Source of the DNA: Collinsella sp. UBA6357
GTDB lineage: Bacteria > Actinomycetota > Coriobacteriia > Coriobacteriales > Coriobacteriaceae
NCBI GenBank assembly: GCA_002437815.1
Contig: DJRP01000030.1
Location: 165,639 to 191,275, forward strand
Direction: 5' to 3'
Length of the DNA stretch: 25,637 nucleotides
Numbering within the stretch: the first letter of the stretch is position 1; every line of letters begins with the position of its first letter. The notes below the pieces were generated by a model that was not told the DNA's origin, did no database searches, and saw nothing but the letters and a program-made list of their open reading frames with translations. Positions 1 through 6,712 of this stretch are shown piece by piece. The translations under genes and the position numbers were made by a program.

Positions 1-197
1 CTCACGGCCTCGGCGCGGGTGCCGAACATGGTGCAGTCCACAAAGTTGGGATAGTCCTCCCACTCGCCGGTCTGCGCGTTGCGACGACGATCGTTGACGG
101 CGACGCCAAAGGACAGAACCTGGGTTCCGCCGGCGGTGGCGCGCAGCTCGGGATCGCGCGTGAGGTTGCCGGAGATGTTCACTCGATTGATGCTCAT
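1..197 (-). CDS. ssb: Single-stranded DNA-binding protein, N-terminal part (runs off the window)
   Basis: The reverse strand reads MSINRVNISGNLTRDPELR, the typical start of bacterial SSB, followed by the OB-fold strand with VLSFGVAVNDRR and YPNFVDC. About 65 residues are visible; the rest of the OB fold and the acidic tail lie beyond base 1. SSB coats single-stranded DNA in replication, repair and recombination. The gene lies directly downstream of rpsF on the same strand, as in the widespread rpsF-ssb-rpsR operon, so rpsR is expected further left (inference). The start at 197 is set by the family N-terminus and by a GAGAGGAAG-type ribosome site about 9 bases upstream. Confidence 0.95.
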   Translation of the reverse strand, partial: MSINRVNISGNLTRDPELRATAGGTQVLSFGVAVNDRRRNAQTGEWEDYPNFVDCTMFGTRAEAV

Positions 198-216
198 AAC
201 TCACTACTTCCTCTCG

Positions 217-238
217 GGACGGGCGACACGCCCGGTCC
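217..238 (-). other. GC-rich hairpin between rpsF and ssb
   Basis: The arms ggacgggcg and cgcccggtcc pair around a 3-base loop with one bulged base. No T-run follows on the minus strand, so this is unlikely to be a full terminator. It could tune ssb expression or mark an mRNA processing site; that role is inference only. Confidence 0.3.
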
Positions 239-251
239 AAAAACGACAGTC

Positions 252-545
252 TTACTCCTGGTCGTCGCGACGGACGATCATGTGGCGGACCACAGCGTCG
301 GTGATGCGCAGGACGCGATCAAGCTCGGCGATCTGGGTAGGATCTGCGTGGAAGTTGATGAGGGTGTAGTCACCATCGGTGAGGTCGTTGATCTCGTAGG
401 CGAGCTTGCGCTTGCCCCACTCGTCAACGGAGTCGACCTTGCCAGCGCCCTCGGCGATCGTGGTATCGATACGCTTCATCACAGCGAGACGGGTCTCGGG
501 ATCGAGCGACGGGTCAACAAAGAACAGCAGTTCATAAGCCTTCAT
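252..545 (-). CDS. rpsF: 30S ribosomal protein bS6
   Basis: The 97-residue product starts MKAYELLFFVDPSL and contains the bS6 pattern DEWGKRKLAYEINDLTDGDY followed by the beta-strand YTLINFHAD. In the ribosome bS6 binds 16S rRNA in the platform of the small subunit together with bS18. An in-frame ATG lies 21 bases further upstream, but the start at 545 is preferred because a near-perfect AGGAGGTGACA ribosome site precedes it and it matches the family N-terminus. Length and sequence are normal for the family. It is the first gene of the operon leading into ssb, with its own promoter at 617-645 and a leader hairpin at 572-600. Confidence 0.97.
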   Translation of the reverse strand: MKAYELLFFVDPSLDPETRLAVMKRIDTTIAEGAGKVDSVDEWGKRKLAYEINDLTDGDYTLINFHADPTQIAELDRVLRITDAVVRHMIVRRDDQE

Positions 546-571
546 ATTGTCACCTCCTCTGGGCAAATGTG

Positions 572-600
572 GCTCCAGGTCGTGAAGGTGCGCCTGGAGC
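572..600 (-). promoter_or_regulatory. Leader hairpin in the rpsF mRNA
   Basis: An 8-bp perfect stem (gctccagg with cctggagc) closes a 13-base loop between the rpsF promoter and its ribosome site. Many bacteria carry a structured rpsF leader bound by the S6:S18 pair for autoregulation (known for the family). I do not see the conserved CCG of that motif clearly here, so calling it the S6:S18 element is only a possibility. Confidence 0.45.
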
Positions 601-616
601 AGGAAAAGACTGGCTA

Positions 617-645
617 ATCATAGCCTCCTCGCTCCCGGGTCGCAA
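617..645 (-). promoter_or_regulatory. Promoter of the rpsF-ssb operon
   Basis: On the minus strand a -35 box TTGCGA (640-645) and a -10 box TATGAT (617-622) are separated by exactly 17 bases. Transcription would begin near 610, just before the leader hairpin. Confidence 0.65.
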
Positions 646-925
646 GAATATGCAGCTAGAACCTCATGACCTCCACACATGTCAATCTTTACACGGATCC
701 CTTGGCCAGCCCCATCCACCTGCCGACCATCTACCGACCATCATGTGACCCTTGGCTTGAGCACACAACGCCCCGCGAGCATATGCCCTCGTCGCAACGG
801 AGGGGCTTGCGCATCACGTCTCGATACCACTGGTCTTTGGCGGACATAAACGTCACAAGCCATTCCCTGCGAGAACCGCGGCTTCACGCAGTTTTCGTCA
901 TTCCAAAAAAGAGCCAATTTTTAGT
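646..925. other. Gene-free stretch between the rpsF promoter and the tRNA-Ser promoter
   Basis: I see no gene with a ribosome site and recognisable protein here. A 100-codon open frame on the plus strand (666-968) has no Shine-Dalgarno, no recognisable domain and runs into the tRNA promoter. No repeats or strong hairpins were noticed. Confidence 0.5.
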
Positions 926-953
926 TTGCACAATTCGATTCCTCGTGTATACT
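926..953 (+). promoter_or_regulatory. Promoter of the tRNA-Ser pair
   Basis: A -35 box TTGCAC (926-931) and a -10 box TATACT (948-953) are separated by 16 bases and end 16 bases before the first tRNA. The upstream A+T-rich tract could act as an UP element. Confidence 0.65.
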
Positions 954-969
954 GACTTTCGCATTTAAC

Positions 970-1060
970 GGAGAGTTGTCCGAGTGGCCGAAGGAGCACG
1001 ATTGGAAATCGTGTAGGCGCCAAAAGCGTCTCCAGGGTTCAAATCCCTGACTCTCCGCCA
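970..1060 (+). tRNA. tRNA-Ser, anticodon GGA
   Basis: The 91-base gene folds as a class II tRNA. The acceptor arm is GGAGAG pairing with CTCTCC. The anticodon arm is cacga-TTGGAAA-tcgtg, with anticodon GGA at 1004-1006. It has the long variable arm typical of serine tRNAs, a GGGTTCAAATCCC T-arm, and an encoded CCA end. It reads UCC and UCU codons. Confidence 0.96.
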
Positions 1061-1070
1061 GTTCATTCTC

Positions 1071-1100
1071 AAAGCAGGCCTGTGAGCCTGCTTTGTTTTT
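1071..1100 (+). terminator. Intrinsic terminator after tRNA-Ser(GGA)
   Basis: The 9-bp stem aaagcaggc/gcctgcttt has a 6-base loop and is followed by GTTTTT. It stands between the two tRNA genes, so read-through or a separate promoter is needed for the second one. Confidence 0.8.
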
Positions 1101-1109
1101 ACCCCATGC

Positions 1110-1200
1110 GGAGGGGTGGCAGAGTGGTTGAATGCGGCGGTCTCGAAAACCGTTTGGCCTGTATAAGGTCACGAGGGTTCGAATCCCTCCTCCTCCGCCA
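1110..1200 (+). tRNA. tRNA-Ser, anticodon CGA
   Basis: This is a 91-base class II tRNA with acceptor arm GGAGGGG pairing to CTCCTCC (one G-U pair). The anticodon loop CTCGAAA gives anticodon CGA at 1144-1146. A long variable arm, a GGGTTCGAATCCC T-arm and an encoded CCA end are present. It reads UCG, a frequent codon in G+C-rich genomes. Confidence 0.96.
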
Positions 1201-1211
1201 TTTTGATCGAT

Positions 1212-1241
1212 AAAGCCCCAGCAATGGGGCTTTTTCTTTTT
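1212..1241 (+). terminator. Intrinsic terminator after tRNA-Ser(CGA)
   Basis: The 9-bp stem aaagcccca/tggggcttt closes a GCAA loop and is followed by a T-rich run (TTCTTTTT). It ends the tRNA transcript just before the hairpin repeat region. Confidence 0.85.
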
Positions 1242-1274
1242 GGGCTTCCTTCCCGGATCGCACTGCCCCCATCC

Positions 1275-1329
1275 TGTACATCAGCAGCCAAAAACGACAT
1301 TCTTTGTCATCTTTGGCTGCTGATGTACA
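1275..1329. repeat. Hairpin repeat, copy 1 (perfect 18-bp inverted repeat)
   Basis: The arms tgtacatcagcagccaaa (1275-1292) and tttggctgctgatgtaca (1312-1329) are perfect reverse complements around a 19-base spacer. The spacer holds an inner gaca/tgtc mini-stem. A related copy lies at 2507-2561, so the two bracket the nuclease-like gene. No T-run follows either arm, so this is not an ordinary terminator. Confidence 0.9.
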
Positions 1330-1352
1330 CCCTTGCTTTCAGCCTAGAGAAC

Positions 1353-1366
1353 ATATCGGTCGATAT
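1353..1366. promoter_or_regulatory. Short palindrome upstream of the nuclease-like gene
   Basis: The sequence atatcggtcgatat is a perfect dyad with a 2-base centre. It is flanked by further partial symmetry (gaga ... tctc). It lies 87 bases before the preferred start and could be an operator; no regulator is identified. Confidence 0.3.
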
Positions 1367-1439
1367 CTCTCCACTCGGTATATTTCCCCACCCCGGCGGA
1401 CATAAGGAAGCCATGTCAACCCGAGGTAAGAGGCCCCTC

Positions 1440-2447
1440 ATGGATACCCCTGTTCTCATCTCGCATAAAACGGCATGGCTCGTCCATCATGCGCCCCAAG
1501 ATCTGGTCAAAGCCGTTGCGGCACATGATTACGAAATAGGAGAGAGCCATCTCTCCACACGCCAACGTCTCGATCGCATTCGACAAGCTCTCATCGACTG
1601 CGGCATTCCCTCTGATATGCTCAACAACATCGACATCGCGGTTGCATTTCCCTTCGAACGCGTTCGCGCCAGCGACGTCACCTGTCATGTTTTGGGACAA
1701 AACCTGCCCCACGACCATATTGAGGAGCTAACACCCGGTATTTTTATCTGTGACGAAGCCTTCACCTTTGTGTGCACAGCGGAATGGCTGAGCGGGATCG
1801 AATATCTCGAATACGGCTACGAAGTCTGTGGTGACTATCGAATGGGTTTCGAACCTTCCGATTCATATAACGATCAACCCGCAACCACATCGAAGAGTCA
1901 GATTGTGGAGCTCCTTGACCGGAGTCCCGGCAAGCCTGGAGCCGCCCGCGCCCGGCGCGCGATCAGGCATATATACGACCACTCGGCATCGCCCATGGAA
2001 AGCGCGTCAGCCATTGCCTTTTCACTCCCAACAAGCGAGGGCGGCATGGGTATCCGAGGTATCGAGCTCAATAAGCAACTCGAGATCCCCGATCGCCTTT
2101 GGCATTGCACCAAAGCAAGAACGCTCAGAATCGATACTCTTATCACATGCCGACGTAAAAAACTCGGCATCGAATATAAGGGCGGTTTTCACGATGAAGC
2201 AGAACGCAAGGGGGCGGACGCAGAGCGCGAGGCCGTGCTTGGCCAAATGGGATACCGAATCATCTCACTCACCTCGGTGCAATTTTGTAGCCAGCTCGCC
2301 TTTCACCGATCCATGAACAGCATTCGCGAAGCGCTCGGCATGCCCCGCCGCACCGACGCCGAGTACCAACGAAAGCAAGACAAGTTGCGGCGTACCCTCA
2401 TCCGCAACTGGAAAAAAGTCGATGACAGCAACACGTCCGACGAGTAA
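1440..2447 (+). CDS. Putative PD-(D/E)XK (DUF559/Vsr-like) nuclease with an AbiEi-like N-terminal part
   Basis: The product has 335 residues. The C-terminal third carries an RIDTLI segment (Asp232), then IEYKG (Glu245, Lys247), then a D-x-x-R helix and GYRIISLT. This order matches the D...ExK core of the DUF559/Vsr group of PD-(D/E)XK nucleases. The N-terminal two thirds resemble the layout of AbiEi/transcriptional-regulator-like proteins in this lineage, but I see no decisive motif there. The start at 1440 has AGAGG six bases upstream; an in-frame ATG at 1413 is the alternative and adds nine residues. Hairpin repeats lie on both sides of the gene, and a short palindrome lies upstream. The biological role, defence or otherwise, is unknown. 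No signal peptide or membrane helix is visible, so it should be cytoplasmic. Confidence 0.6.
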   Translation: MDTPVLISHKTAWLVHHAPQDLVKAVAAHDYEIGESHLSTRQRLDRIRQALIDCGIPSDMLNNIDIAVAFPFERVRASDVTCHVLGQNLPHDHIEELTPGIFICDEAFTFVCTAEWLSGIEYLEYGYEVCGDYRMGFEPSDSYNDQPATTSKSQIVELLDRSPGKPGAARARRAIRHIYDHSASPMESASAIAFSLPTSEGGMGIRGIELNKQLEIPDRLWHCTKARTLRIDTLITCRRKKLGIEYKGGFHDEAERKGADAEREAVLGQMGYRIISLTSVQFCSQLAFHRSMNSIREALGMPRRTDAEYQRKQDKLRRTLIRNWKKVDDSNTSDE

Positions 2448-2506
2448 ATTCCGCCGCACGGACCGCCCTGTTTAGCGCCCCGACCTCAACCTTGATACCC
2501 CCACCC

Positions 2507-2561
2507 TGTACACCAGCATCCAAAAACGACATCGCTCGCCATCTTTGGCTGCTGATGTACA
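2507..2561. repeat. Hairpin repeat, copy 2 (two mismatches in the stem)
   Basis: The arms tgtacaccagcatccaaa (2507-2524) and tttggctgctgatgtaca (2544-2561) match copy 1 at 1275-1329. The right arm is identical, the left arm differs at two positions, and the spacer has the same 19-base length. It lies 60 bases after the nuclease-like gene and 129 bases before the TRIC-family start. Confidence 0.88.
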
Positions 2562-2689
2562 CCTTTTGGACGCGCCCTATGGCAACAATGCCGCGAAGAG
2601 CGCACCCACTCAGTCGCACCTCACATTTTGTATGGCAACCATGTACTATGTACGGGCAACATCTAAACCCAAAAGCCAAAGGACCCATC

Positions 2690-3376
2690 TTGCCCGTCGC
2701 CGCCATCATGACCGTAACCGCTCACGCCTCGTCCGCTATGGTCGCCATCCCGTTTTGGCTCGAGATGTTCGCTGTCGTCGCCGCATCCATCTCGGGCGTG
2801 CTGGTGGCGCGCGAGCACAAGCTCGACCTGGTCGGCGCGGTAGCGCTTGCCGTCGTTTGCGGCCTCGGCGGCGGTCTTCTGCGCGACATGACGCTTCAAG
2901 TCGGCAACGTCTACATTCTCAACCAGCCCATGGCGCTACCCATCTCCATCGCCACCGCGGCCGTCATCTACATCTTTCCCGCCATCGTCGACAAGCCCGA
3001 AAAACTTATCCCGCTGCTCGACATCATCTCGGTCGGCATCTACTCCGCCACCGGCGCCGACAAGGCGCTCGTGTACGGCTTCGACCCTATCGTCTGCGTC
3101 ATGATGGGCTTTTTTACCGCCGTCGGCGGAGGCATGCTGCGCGACAGTTTTATGGGCGTGGTGCCCGGAATCTTCCAACGCACCAACTTCTATGCCATAG
3201 CCTCGATTGCCGGAGCGGCCGTCTATGTCGCCCTTGTCATGAACGGCATCGTGAGCAACATTGCGGCACTCGTGGCGTGCGTGGCCGTCACCATGGGGTT
3301 GCGCTGGCTTTCGCTGCGCTTTGACATCAAGAGCCCCACCGAGCAGGATATCGCCCGCTTCCTACACCGCAAATAG
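2690..3376 (+). CDS. TRIC/UPF0126-family membrane protein
   Basis: The 228-residue product is almost entirely hydrophobic and consists of two copies of the UPF0126 half. Each copy carries the family signature: GGGLLRD at residues 60-66 and GGGMLRD at about 146-152. About seven membrane helices fit. The family is related to trimeric intracellular cation channels and bacterial YicG/YadS; transport of a cation or small solute is inferred from family only. I chose the TTG at 2690 because AAAGGA lies six bases before it. The ATG at 2708 has no ribosome site, and starts further upstream would translate through the hairpin repeat. There is no partner gene in the same operon. Confidence 0.82.
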   Translation: MPVAAIMTVTAHASSAMVAIPFWLEMFAVVAASISGVLVAREHKLDLVGAVALAVVCGLGGGLLRDMTLQVGNVYILNQPMALPISIATAAVIYIFPAIVDKPEKLIPLLDIISVGIYSATGADKALVYGFDPIVCVMMGFFTAVGGGMLRDSFMGVVPGIFQRTNFYAIASIAGAAVYVALVMNGIVSNIAALVACVAVTMGLRWLSLRFDIKSPTEQDIARFLHRK

Positions 3377-3475
3377 CGCGCAGCCGCCACGACGCACCGA
3401 CAATCCGCAACCGTCCGCGCCACGCAACGGCCCATCCGCACAATGCAACCGCTCGTTTCTTTTCGAGGACGACGT

Positions 3476-3525
3476 TCATGGGTATCTTTAGGGGTATCGA
3501 TCATGGGTATCTTTAGGGGTATCGA
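3476..3525 (+). repeat. Perfect 25-bp tandem duplication in the upstream region of the next gene
   Basis: Two identical 25-base units (3476-3500 and 3501-3525) lie end to end, 24 bases before the ATG at 3549. Each contains an ATG followed by GGTATCTTTAGGGG. The first ATG would give a 12-codon frame that stops inside the second copy. The second opens a frame that overlaps the next gene out of frame. Confidence 0.9.
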
Positions 3526-3548
3526 CACCGACTATCGAAGGACCGACC

Positions 3549-4670
3549 ATGAACATCAAACGACCGAGCATCACGCTCGCCGCCGTCATCGCCTTTGCGG
3601 CGCTTATCCTGGCGCTACCCGCGCGGGCCTTTGCCGACTCCGGCACCGATACGGCCGACAACACCTTCATCGCCGGGGACGACGCCGTGAGCACCAAAGT
3701 TGCCGGCGACCTGTATTGGGCCGGCGAGCGGCTTGATTACAGCGACGCCGCCGTCGAACGCGACATCCTAGCTGCGGGCGACTCTCTCACCGTCACGGAC
3801 ACCACTGTGGGCGGCGCCGTCCGCATGGCGGGGCGCACCGTCAATGTCTCGGGCACCAAAGTCACAGGCAGTGCAACCCTTGCGGCCGAGAACATCGTCT
3901 TCAACGAGGGCTCCGAGGCCGCAGGCGTCTACGCCGCCGCACGGACCGTCAACTTCCGCGGCAGCGCCCGTGCCGCCGTGCTCGCCGGCGAGACGGTAAC
4001 TCTCGATGGCACCGTCGAGGGCGACGTCGAGGTATACGCCTCCAAGCTCATCATCGGTAAGCACGCAAAGGTGTCGGGTATCGTCACCGCCCACGTGAAC
4101 GACGAGCCGCAGCGTGCCGAAGGCGCCGATATCGGTGAGCTCAAGATCGACCGCACACAGGATGACGGCCCCGTCTCGACGATCGGCGATACCATCTCGA
4201 GCATTGTGTTCTCGAGTATCTCGGTCGCTTTCGTGGCCATCTTGCTCATGCTCATCCTGCCGAGGGCCGTGCGCGGCGGCGCACGCATGCTTGCAGAGCG
4301 TCCCGCCCCGATCTGGCTCACGGGCATCATCTGCTGCCTCGTGTCACTCCCCGTTATGGTCGCACTGTTCCTGACGATCGCCGGCGCCTCGCTGGCGGGC
4401 ACCATCATCTGCGGCGTCATCGGCATCGCGCTCGTCTCCGCCTCCTTTGCCGGAGGCGCCATCGCCACGCTCTACCTGCCCAAGATGAACCGCTTCCTCG
4501 CGGCCGCGCTCGGCGGCCTCGTGGCCGGCGCGCTCACGGCAATCCCGCTCGTTGGCGGTTTTGTCTCGGCCGTCTGCTTTGTCTACACGCTCGGATACAC
4601 CGTCCAAACCATCATCGCCAACGCCCGAGGCCCGCGCGCCGATGCTCCCGCCACACCACAGCTCCCCTAA
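3549..4670 (+). CDS. Secreted bactofilin-like beta-helix protein with C-terminal membrane domain
   Basis: The 373-residue product starts with a signal peptide ending ARAFA, with likely cleavage after Ala29. Residues about 35-190 are short repeating beta-strands, for example AVRMAGRTVNVSG and TVTLDGTVEGDVEVYASKL, the pattern of bactofilin/polymer-forming right-handed beta-helices. From about residue 212 there are roughly five membrane helices with Gly/Ala-rich segments. The beta-helix should lie outside the membrane, unlike classical cytoplasmic bactofilins; a surface scaffold role is inference. The start at 3549 has GAAGGA six bases upstream and gives an intact signal peptide. The gene ends at a strong terminator shared with the convergent typA. 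Confidence 0.72.
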   Translation: MNIKRPSITLAAVIAFAALILALPARAFADSGTDTADNTFIAGDDAVSTKVAGDLYWAGERLDYSDAAVERDILAAGDSLTVTDTTVGGAVRMAGRTVNVSGTKVTGSATLAAENIVFNEGSEAAGVYAAARTVNFRGSARAAVLAGETVTLDGTVEGDVEVYASKLIIGKHAKVSGIVTAHVNDEPQRAEGADIGELKIDRTQDDGPVSTIGDTISSIVFSSISVAFVAILLMLILPRAVRGGARMLAERPAPIWLTGIICCLVSLPVMVALFLTIAGASLAGTIICGVIGIALVSASFAGGAIATLYLPKMNRFLAAALGGLVAGALTAIPLVGGFVSAVCFVYTLGYTVQTIIANARGPRADAPATPQLP

Positions 4671-4701
4671 ACGAGCCCTGCCAAACAAGCCCATGTAACG
4701 C

Positions 4702-4740
4702 AAAACCCGCTGGAACACATCATGTTCCAGCGGGTTTTTA
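4702..4740. terminator. Bidirectional terminator between the bactofilin-like gene and typA
   Basis: A 16-bp perfect stem (aaaacccgctggaaca with tgttccagcgggtttt) has a 5-base loop. The T-run is best on the plus strand, and a TTTT lies at the foot of the stem on the minus strand. It stands between two convergent genes and can serve both. Confidence 0.88.
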
Positions 4741-4764
4741 ATCAAGCGATAAAGAATCGCGCTC

Positions 4765-6603
4765 TTATTTGTTGACCTGACCGGCGCGGACAGCGGCCTT
4801 CTTGCGGTCGGTGGCGTTGAGCAGACGCTTGCGCAGGCGGATGTTCTTGGGCGTGATCTCGACCAGCTCGTCATCGGCGATGTACTCCAGCGCCTCCTCG
4901 AGCGAGAAGGTGCGCGGCGGCACCAGCTGCACGGAGATATCGGAGGTGGAGGAGCGCTGGTTGCCCAGGTTCTTGGTGCGCGCGATGTTGACGACCATGT
5001 CGCCCGCCTTGCTGCGCTCGCCCACGATCATGCCTTCGTAGCACTCAGTACCGGGCTCGACAAAGAGCTGACCGCGCTCCTGGAGCGTGCCCAGAGCGTA
5101 GGCGACGGCTTTCTCGGTGGTCATGGAGATCATGGCACCGTTCTGACGGTTGCCGATCTCGCCGGCATAGGGGCCGTACTCCAAGAAGGTGTGGTAGAAC
5201 ACGCCCTCGCCGTGGGTAACGTTCATGATGCGGTTCTTGAGACCCATGATGCCGCGCGTGGGGATCTTGAACTCAAGGTGCGTCACGATACCCGAGGTAT
5301 CCATGCTGGTCATGATGCCGCCAGCGGTACCAAAGACCTCGACGACCTTGCCCGAGTACTCGTCGGGGCACTCGACGACGGCCTGCTCGACCGGCTCGAG
5401 CTTGTTGCCGTTCTCGTCCTTCTTGAACAGCACGCGCGGACGACCGACCTGGAATTCAAAGCCCTCGCGACGCATGGACTCCATCAGCACCGACAAGTGC
5501 AGAATGCCGCGGCCCGAGACCTCGACGCCGCTCTTGTCCTCGAGCTCCTCGATCTTCATGGTCACGTTGTTCTCGGCCTCGTTGAACAGGCGCTCCTTGA
5601 GCTGACGGGCGCCCACGATGTCACCGTCGCGGCCGACGAGCGGAGAGGTGGAAGCCTCGAAGACGATGGACAGCGTCGGGGGATCGATCTCGATCGGCTC
5701 GAGCTCGACGGGATTCTCGACATCGGTGTAGACATCGCCGATATCGGTGCGCTCGATACCCACCACGGCGGCGATATCGCCGGCGCCGACCTCCTGGCAC
5801 TCGGTGCGGCCCAGGTAGTCGAAGGTGAAGAGCTGTTTGACGGTAGCGGTGGAGCTGGAACCATCGTTCTTGACGACCAGGATCTGATCGCCCTGATGGA
5901 TGGTGCCCGAATACACGCGACCGATGCCGATGCGGCCCACGAAGTTGGAGTGATCGATGGTCACGCACTGCATGGCGAGCGGAGCGTCGGCATCGACCTC
6001 GGGAGCGGGCATGTCATCGATGATCATGTCGAGCAGCGGGTACATGTCCATGTTGCCGTCCTCGGGGTCGAGGCGGGCAAAGCCGTTCATGGCGCTCGCA
6101 TAGACCACGTGCTCCATGGCAAACTCAAGCTGCTCGTCGTTGGCGCCCAGATCGGCCATAAGGTCCAGGCAGTCGTTGTAGGCCTTCTCGGGGTTGGCAC
6201 CCGGACGGTCGATCTTGTTCACGACGATCATGATGGAAAGGCCGGCATCGATGGCGTGGCGCAGCACGAAGCGGGTCTGGGGCATGGGGCCCTCAAAGGC
6301 GTCGACAAGCAGCAGGGCGCCATCGGCCATACGGAGCACGCGCTCGACCTCGCCGCCAAAGTCGGCATGGCCCGGGGTGTCGATGACATTGATCTTGACG
6401 TCCTTGTACTCGATGGAGATGTTCTTGGCCAAGATCGTGATGCCGCGCTCGCGCTCCTGGTCGTTGGAGTCGAGCACGCGATCCTCGACCTGCTGGTTGG
6501 CACGGAAAGCGTCCGTGGCTCGCAGGAGCTTGTCGACCATCGTCGTCTTGCCGTGGTCGACGTGAGCGATGATGGCGATGTTCCTGATGTTGTCTACGCG
6601 CAT
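4765..6603 (-). CDS. typA: Ribosome-associated translational GTPase TypA/BipA
   Basis: The 612-residue product has the full set of translation-factor GTPase motifs: HVDHGKTT (residues 14-21), RERGITI (51-57), DTPGH (75-79) and NKID (129-132). It then has the EF-G-like domain II, domain III and the BipA-specific C-terminal part including RGIMGLKNR and LFVEPGTECYEGMIVGE. TypA/BipA binds the 70S ribosome and helps subunit assembly and stress or cold adaptation in many bacteria. The start at 6603 is preceded by AGGGGA five bases upstream and gives the family N-terminus MRVDNIRNIAIIAHVDHGK. Length is typical. About 110 bases separate it from the gene upstream, where I see no convincing promoter or terminator. 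Confidence 0.97.
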   Translation of the reverse strand: MRVDNIRNIAIIAHVDHGKTTMVDKLLRATDAFRANQQVEDRVLDSNDQERERGITILAKNISIEYKDVKINVIDTPGHADFGGEVERVLRMADGALLLVDAFEGPMPQTRFVLRHAIDAGLSIMIVVNKIDRPGANPEKAYNDCLDLMADLGANDEQLEFAMEHVVYASAMNGFARLDPEDGNMDMYPLLDMIIDDMPAPEVDADAPLAMQCVTIDHSNFVGRIGIGRVYSGTIHQGDQILVVKNDGSSSTATVKQLFTFDYLGRTECQEVGAGDIAAVVGIERTDIGDVYTDVENPVELEPIEIDPPTLSIVFEASTSPLVGRDGDIVGARQLKERLFNEAENNVTMKIEELEDKSGVEVSGRGILHLSVLMESMRREGFEFQVGRPRVLFKKDENGNKLEPVEQAVVECPDEYSGKVVEVFGTAGGIMTSMDTSGIVTHLEFKIPTRGIMGLKNRIMNVTHGEGVFYHTFLEYGPYAGEIGNRQNGAMISMTTEKAVAYALGTLQERGQLFVEPGTECYEGMIVGERSKAGDMVVNIARTKNLGNQRSSTSDISVQLVPPRTFSLEEALEYIADDELVEITPKNIRLRKRLLNATDRKKAAVRAGQVNK

Positions 6604-6712
6604 GTAGTTCCCCTATTCTTCTTTATGCATCGGCACGCGTATGCAGCCCGCTTCGATACGTTCGGCGGGAATTTAGAGCCTTTTACCGAAAACTCATATA
6701 GTTTAGCGATTT

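Noticed and set aside
666..968. 100-codon open frame upstream of the tRNA-Ser genes
   Set aside because: No ribosome site, no recognisable domain, and it runs across the tRNA promoter.
1275..1329. Hairpin repeat considered as an intrinsic terminator
   Set aside because: No T-run follows on either strand, and a normal terminator for the tRNA genes already lies at 1212-1241.
2545..3324. 259-codon Arg/His-rich open frame on the plus strand
   Set aside because: It overlaps the TRIC-family gene in another frame and shows the low-complexity RRHH pattern typical of shifted G+C-rich coding sequence.
6604..6712. typA promoter or terminator of the upstream operon
   Set aside because: Only weak -10-like AT-rich strings and an imperfect GC inverted repeat were found, with no convincing spacing or T-run.
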